Shown here piece after piece: positions 58,781 through 64,000 of a stretch of DNA of 64,000 nt (the stretch's first letter is position 1; every line of letters begins with the position of its first letter). The stretch comes from Krasilnikovozyma curviuscula. Taxonomy: Eukaryota > Basidiomycota > Tremellomycetes > Cystofilobasidiales > Mrakiaceae. Location of the stretch: contig MVAQ01000027.1 of NCBI GenBank assembly GCA_014825775.1, positions 1 through 64,000 of the forward strand. The letters are read 5' to 3'. Under the pieces are notes generated by a model that was not told the DNA's origin, ran no database searches, and worked only from the letters and a program-made list of their open reading frames with translations. The position numbers were made by a program, and so were the translations under genes.

Positions 58781-61700
58781 ATGCCACAGGGTTTGGAGGA
58801 AGAACGGCCGACTCTAGGCATCAATGTTGCAGGCGAGTTCACGTCTAGGCAGTCTCCAGTTGCTTTTTTTTTTCAATCCACGCTAAGATTTCACTCTGCT
58901 GCAGCTGCCTCTGAGGTATGGGACGATGACTTTCTGTTCCAACATTCTGGTCCTTCTGGTGATACAGGCAGAAACTCGCCTAGAAAGTCCCACCACAGTC
59001 ATCTAGTGGTAGGAGGAGGTTCGCCTGGTAAAAGTAGAAGCTATGACAGAGAGCGAAGTCCAACTCCTAGCTTCCCAGATGATGATGCATGGGGATCTGG
59101 TGATGATGATGATAACAAGAGTGGACGAAGCTTTAAGTCTAACAAGTCCAGAAGCAATGGGAGGGCCAAAGCTGCAGCAAAGCAGGATGAAGACTCACTC
59201 ATGCTCCCCTCACCCACGGCTGATACAACCACCTTCAGCAAGTCCATTCCAATTATAGACAGGGATGTCACTCCTATACCTCTTCATCGGCGAAAATCAA
59301 GACAACACCAGCAGCTCGGGTCGTCGCCCGACCGCTTTGAAACTGCCAACCACCCTTCTCCAGCTCCATCATCCATCTACCCAACATATCCAACTTCGAT
59401 ATCATTCAACTCACTCAGCTCTTCAACAAGTAGCTCGCCGTCGCCGTCTCATTCTACTCACTATGGTCACCAAGCTCTGCCAATGTTGATGCACGATCAG
59501 CTTCACTACAACCCAGCTCTGCTTCCGTCTCAAGACATATCGCAATCTCATTCACGCTCATCTTCTAACAGTCATTCACCCTCAATATTTTCAGCTTCGT
59601 CTGGCGGTACAACCGCTCAAGCTTCTGCTTCTACCTCGTCCCATGCGTTTCTACAGGGAGAGGGCGACAAGCGCGATTCTTTCAAAGATGTCGCTATTCC
59701 ACTCACATCGTCCACACGAAGGAGGTTGAAGAAAAGAGTCAGAAATGGAGAGATTCCTTTGGTGGATAATGATCTGTCCGAAGAGGGAGATATAGGTGAG
59801 GAGCATGGACTGTCGTCGAGCATGGGTAACGGAGGCGGAGAAATTGCGAGACGAGACTCTGAGAGCCAGACGCTGTCGACTGCGACTTCTACTTCAGTTC
59901 CATCCTCAGTTAGCTTCTTCAATCGTTTTTCGAGGAGGCTCACCTCATCTGGAGCAGGGAAGTGGAAGTTTGAAGAAAGTATCACTTCAACCAACACCAG
60001 CACTGTCAAATCACCACCGACATCCCCTCGTCGCCTCAAAAAGAGTTCACACGAAGATAAAAGGAACTCAAAGCGTGATAGCACCACCACTTCTTCACAT
60101 CGAACCAACCCATATCCCAGCATAGACTACAACAACTCGTCAAACTTCTCAGTAGCTTCTCTACCGCCAACCTCTGCCGCAATTCCAGCGCCGTCAACAC
60201 CAAAACGACAGTCCATGCAGATCCAAACAAGTTTATCAAGTCATACGGGTTTCCACCTACCGACTCAGTCTCATTCCCCACCTCCTTCATCGCCCTCATC
60301 TTCCAATCATCCCTCCGGTCTTGAAGAGTTCAATTCAATCACCGCTCCTCTGTCCCACGCACCACAGGAGTCATTTTCTAATCCTCTAAGACCTCAATCA
60401 CAGGTTGACGTAAACACTTCAATCCCCAAACAACCCAACTATGGGTTTCTTGCTCACAACACCAGCGGTCCATCTTCAAGCAACATGAGCGTTGACAAGA
60501 TCGGAACCCATCAGCTGCCTGAAACATCATCGACATCTTTGGCTAGTTCGACAACTAAATCGAAGATTCTTCGACGTATTTCGCTGTCGAGAAAAACTCA
60601 CCGACCCTCAGCGTCCGTCAACTCAATCCCACATGATCCAAGAGTGTCGCTCGGTTCAGGGGCCTTACGGCCAACAGCGGAAGTATCTCCTCCGCAGCAT
60701 GCCAGTAACATGCCAAATGTGTCTATCTCTAGCTCGCAACCTGTTTCCTGGGATATTGAGATGAGTCGGTCTTCATCAACCCCGGTCAGTGGTGATGGAC
60801 TCCATAGGAGGAATAGCTTGAGCGATTTGAGGATACCGTCGAGAGTCGCTAGTGCGCAGAAAGCATTGAGAGAGAAGGTTGGCGTTGTTCGGGAATTTGC
60901 TGCGAAGATCGAAGGTAAGAAGAACCGATCGTGTCTTTTGCAGTTGGTTGCTTGCTGCAACGCTTTTTCTTTCTTCCAGATCTGAAACAGCTTCAAGATG
61001 CTCATCTTGCATTACATTCCTCGGTGGAGAATTCGATCGCTATAGCAACACCATCTACGCAACAATCATCTCCCAAACAAGTGGTCCTCACTCGATCTCT
61101 CTCAAAGCGAAGTAGGAGGCGAAGCAGCGCTGCGCATCGACCAATAGAGACTCTCCATGCCATCGATCTCCGATACGTCGACTGGTGGGAAAGATGTGAT
61201 GTTCTGATTAAGCTTGGTGGGAAGTCTTTTGGAGAAGATGGTGAAGGTTTTGGAACGAGGTCTTCCAGTAGAGAAGGCACAGACGCAACGTCGTCTAGCA
61301 AGGAGAGGTTCAGCTACGACAGTAGTGTGAGCAGAGCAAACTCCAGGACATCCAGAGAAAGAGCTATTACTCTTCACGGGCCTGTGGTCTCACCTGTCTC
61401 TCCGAAGACAGGTGGTCATTTAGACGTTCCTCCCTCTGACGTCAGTCAATCGCCCTATTTTGGTTTCTCTGTCCAGATGCTGATCAAGATTTTTATGTTC
61501 TTTTCCTTTTGAGTTCAGAGTTCACACCGTGCTTCTACACCTCCTTCGTCTGAACTCAGCAAACGACAAGTCGAAGTGCTTCGAAAAATGTTGACCAGTC
61601 CGCCGACTTACTCAGTCCCATCCACCTCTGGGACTTTTCCCCATAATATCCACTCTTCACCTTATCACAATAATGACTCAACGGTGACCTTACCATCTCC

Positions 61701-62601
61701 AACCGATTCAGTATTCATAATTCCATCTGGCTCTTTCCCCACAGCTGATGAGCTTTCGGACTCCCAGGACGGCAACAGAAGAACAAGTGGCAGTAGGCCC
61801 AAAGTGAAGAATGGAATCAAGTCCTTCTTGAAATCGTTGTCCAAGGGTTTGCCCGACGTGTCGGTAGATATGGAAGATGTCGAAATGGAAGGCGATAAGT
61901 CCATTGGCAACAGATCTTTCGCAACCAGCTTCTACAAGAAATCACCTCGTCGTCCAAGCTTAGCTTCTATCTTCAGAATTGTTTCATCATCGCAAACTGC
62001 TGACAAGAAACAACGGTCCGCCTCGAGGGCTCATAGTGGAGATATCAACAGTCAAGCGAGGAGAACAGAGAGTGGCTCAGATAGGGTGGATGGCAGCGAT
62101 GCAGATGTGCTCCGAGCTTCATCACCTCTTGCACCTCGTCTTACGCACCCGGATCAAACAATTCGCTCATCCAGTTCTAGGTCAGCTGCGGGTACGTCAG
62201 GAATCCCACCAGTGCCACCTATTCCAACTACGATATCTTCAACACCCTCTTCCTCTTCTTTGGTCTACACGCCTACCGAAGCTGTCGTTCCTCATGTGAA
62301 TACCGGTAGATTGCGCACGTCGTCGGAGAGGGGAGCTTCGGATCGGCCTAGTCCGTCAGAGAAGGATAAGTTGGAGGTGACGCCGCAGAATCTCTTTCCG
62401 CTCCTTCAGCATGTCAAGGAGTGTGAGGTACGGTGTAAATCTTGTTTGATAGATCTCAAAGCGTTATCACTGGCGCTGTAGAAGACTTTCGTGTTTGTCA
62501 AGGTGGTGTTGCTTCGTCTCAAGTCAGCAGGATTTATATCCTGCAAGAGCAACGCGTGTCACGCCAAACCGTTAATATATTCATCACCCAGTATAACGTA
62601 A
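58781..62601 (+). CDS. Large Ser-rich protein, Byr4/Bfa1-like cytokinesis regulator (tentative)
   Basis: A very Ser/Pro/Thr-rich protein of about 1150 residues. Near the N-terminus EVWDDDFLFQ resembles the acidic WDDDF motif of Byr4/Bfa1, the scaffold of the Bub2-type GAP that restrains the septation/mitotic-exit GTPase. The later part has LKQLQDAHLALHSSVENSIA and IETLHAIDLRYVDWWERCDV, then LIKLGG, a Trp-Trp segment also typical of that group. Introns: probably one near 58835-58903 (poly-T, CTAAG, CTGCAG), then 60915-60979 and 61441-61518; each later join keeps the frame. The main exon (58904-60914) is highly disordered. The end is uncertain: reading past a GTACGG donor stops at 62481, whereas a 54-nt intron would extend the protein to TAA at 62599-62601. 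Family assignment is an inference from short motifs. Confidence 0.6.
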
Positions 62602-62653
62602 ACGCTTAGAACTACAACCTGGTAGTGCTTCGTGATAGACAGTCTTTCTCTAT

Positions 62654-64000
62654 CTATGCTCCCTCCTGAACGCCGTCACTCTTGATCCTGTAGTAAATTA
62701 CTAAATCCCCATGTTGTCGATAAATGAATTGTTTGATAGCCGCCAGAGTCATGGTGACTGGCAAAATATGGTCGTTACAAACGAGTTCAATCATTTCTTC
62801 AGGTTTAAGCGTTTCTGCCGCTTGAGATTGCTGATCCTGCGAGGCGAAAGCTTCGGGCTCCGACGGTAACGCGGATACTCTATTGGTTGGTGAACCGTGT
62901 GGTGTATTAAAATTGCTGGCAGTACCACTGAGAGATACCGCTCGAGAACGAGGCACCCCCATTTCCAGTCGATCGACGACGTAAGCCATGATCTTCCTAG
63001 CCCGTAATAGTCTGTTCGCTGTCAATCGCGAGTTTCTGCAAGAGAAGAATTATCAGTTTCTTCATCTTCTGGAAGACGCTACCTTTAGCAGGGATGAGAA
63101 CTCACCCAGTGGGGAGCTCTGGCAAACTACCAACTGTTCCTTTGTTCCAAGGCTCTAGCAAAAAACTCATCTTCACCGGATCCTTCGATGTAGATCTGCC
63201 CGCTAGGATGTACTCGAGGACCCACACCGGCATGTTCATCTCCAACTCCTTGTAATCAGCCGCGGTCGACGAGACCATTCCTCTGTAGATGACAGCCCAT
63301 GCTGCTGCATCTTTAGAGGACTCATCGACAAACAAAGCTGCGTCTGGGTAAGGAAGAACCATGGGGATATCATCCAAATTCGGAGGGTGGAGTTGACGAG
63401 ACCAGATATTTTCAAGGACTTTCTTTTGGTAAATGTCACGTTCAGAAAGACCAGCGTACTGAAGAAAACATCGAGAGACCAGGTATGAGGAACGATCATC
63501 TTGACAGCGTCCGAGAGGAGAAATTTACCTTAATTGAATCTGCAGCCATTTGCTTTTCCGCAGCTGTTTGTTCAACAACCACAGGAGTGGCGACAGCAGT
63601 CGCTCCCTTCTTTGGTTTTCCCATACTTTTGAACCGTCCCATGAAGCTGCCACCTGGAGTTGTTGGAGACAGAATGGGATTATCCAATGTTAGACCGATA
63701 GGTGAACTTGGTGCCCCGTCTGCATTCGCACTGGTCGTACGAAGGCGGTCCGTCTGGAGAGAGAAGTAATCTCGTTCACCAAATGATTCCTGGCCAGGGG
63801 AACGAGCGTCTGTTGAGGTCTGAGCATATAAACTGCGGATAGGTGAGCCAGGTATGGGCTGAAGAGATTGACCGCCTGGAGAGAAGACATTTCTAGGAGA
63901 CATCAAAGAAGAGTGCTTGGAAGGTGTCGATTTGATGAGCTCAGATACTTCTGGAATAATTGCTGGAGTCATTGCTGGAGTTGCTAGGAGCAAGATACCA
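62654..64000 (-). CDS. WDR48/Bun107-type deubiquitinase cofactor, C-terminal half (5' end off window)
   Basis: WDR48 (UAF1; S. pombe Bun107) is a WD40 protein that activates USP1/USP12/USP46-type deubiquitinases. The part here matches the DUF3337 C-terminal region: LERDIYQKKVLENIWSRQ, KELEMNMPVWVLEYILAG, MSFLLEPWNKGTVGSLPELP, then across an intron (about 63026-63105) NSRLTANRLLRARKIMAYVV, DRLEMGVPRSRA, and the SUMO-like end CNDHILPVTMTLAAIKQFIY, then QHGDLVIYYR. A Ser/Pro-rich linker with FMGRFKSMGKPKKGAT precedes it. The N-terminal WD40 propeller must lie to the right of position 64000, because the frame is open to the edge. It ends tail-to-tail with the Byr4-like gene. Confidence 0.85.

Noticed and set aside
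59617..60123. Minus-strand ORF of 168 codons within the Byr4-like gene
   Set aside because: Antisense shadow of a low-complexity Ser-rich coding exon.
1..64000. Transposon, retroelement or viral remnants
   Set aside because: I found no integrase, reverse transcriptase or transposase motifs, and no long terminal or inverted repeats by eye; a repeat search would be needed to exclude short elements.

Overview
This is a 64 kb stretch of nuclear DNA from a basidiomycete fungus, most likely a Tremellomycete (Cryptococcus/Kwoniella-like). The evidence is the gene content (Argonaute, CFD1, GRASP, MMM1, SEC13, TAF11, SDHAF3) and the gene structure: nearly every gene is broken by many short GT-AG introns, mostly about 45-110 nt. 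I see no transposon, rRNA, CRISPR array or convincing tRNA. Exon structures were inferred by joining frames across GT-AG sites where the joined protein matched a known family, so internal boundaries and some starts are predictions.

Left part (1-16.4 kb): a complete Argonaute (-), a disordered single-membrane-segment protein of unknown function (-), the cytosolic Fe-S assembly ATPase CFD1 (-), two doubtful small ORFs, a secreted alpha/beta hydrolase (+), a PRMT3-type arginine methyltransferase (-) and a mitochondrial-type two-RRM RNA-binding protein (-).

Middle (17-42 kb): an SYLF-domain protein (+), a Dal5/Liz1-type MFS permease (+), the Golgi/secretion protein GRASP (+), the ERMES subunit MMM1 (+), an A-T-R adenylate-forming reductase (-), a secreted phosphoesterase/phospholipase C-type enzyme (-), TAF11 (-), a GNAT acetyltransferase (-), a SAM methyltransferase (+), SEC13 (+) and a small beta-carbonic anhydrase (-).

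Right part (42-64 kb): two tandem paralogous DHA1-type MFS transporters (+), a CFEM-like GPI-anchored protein (+), a small spliced ORF (+), a motif-degenerate xylulokinase-like FGGY protein (-), a BSP-family HExxH protein (-) diverging from SDHAF3 (+), adenine phosphoribosyltransferase (+), a large Ser-rich Byr4/Bfa1-like protein (+) and the C-terminal half of a WDR48/Bun107-type protein (-), which runs off the right edge.

Most genes are unrelated housekeeping functions rather than a pathway cluster. The most interesting points are lineage-specific changes inside known families: the zinc finger of the PRMT3 homologue has lost its cysteines, the FGGY kinase has lost its signature motifs, the tandem transporters differ by one intron, and several introns are stop-free multiples of three. 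I did not find a convincing new multi-gene system.
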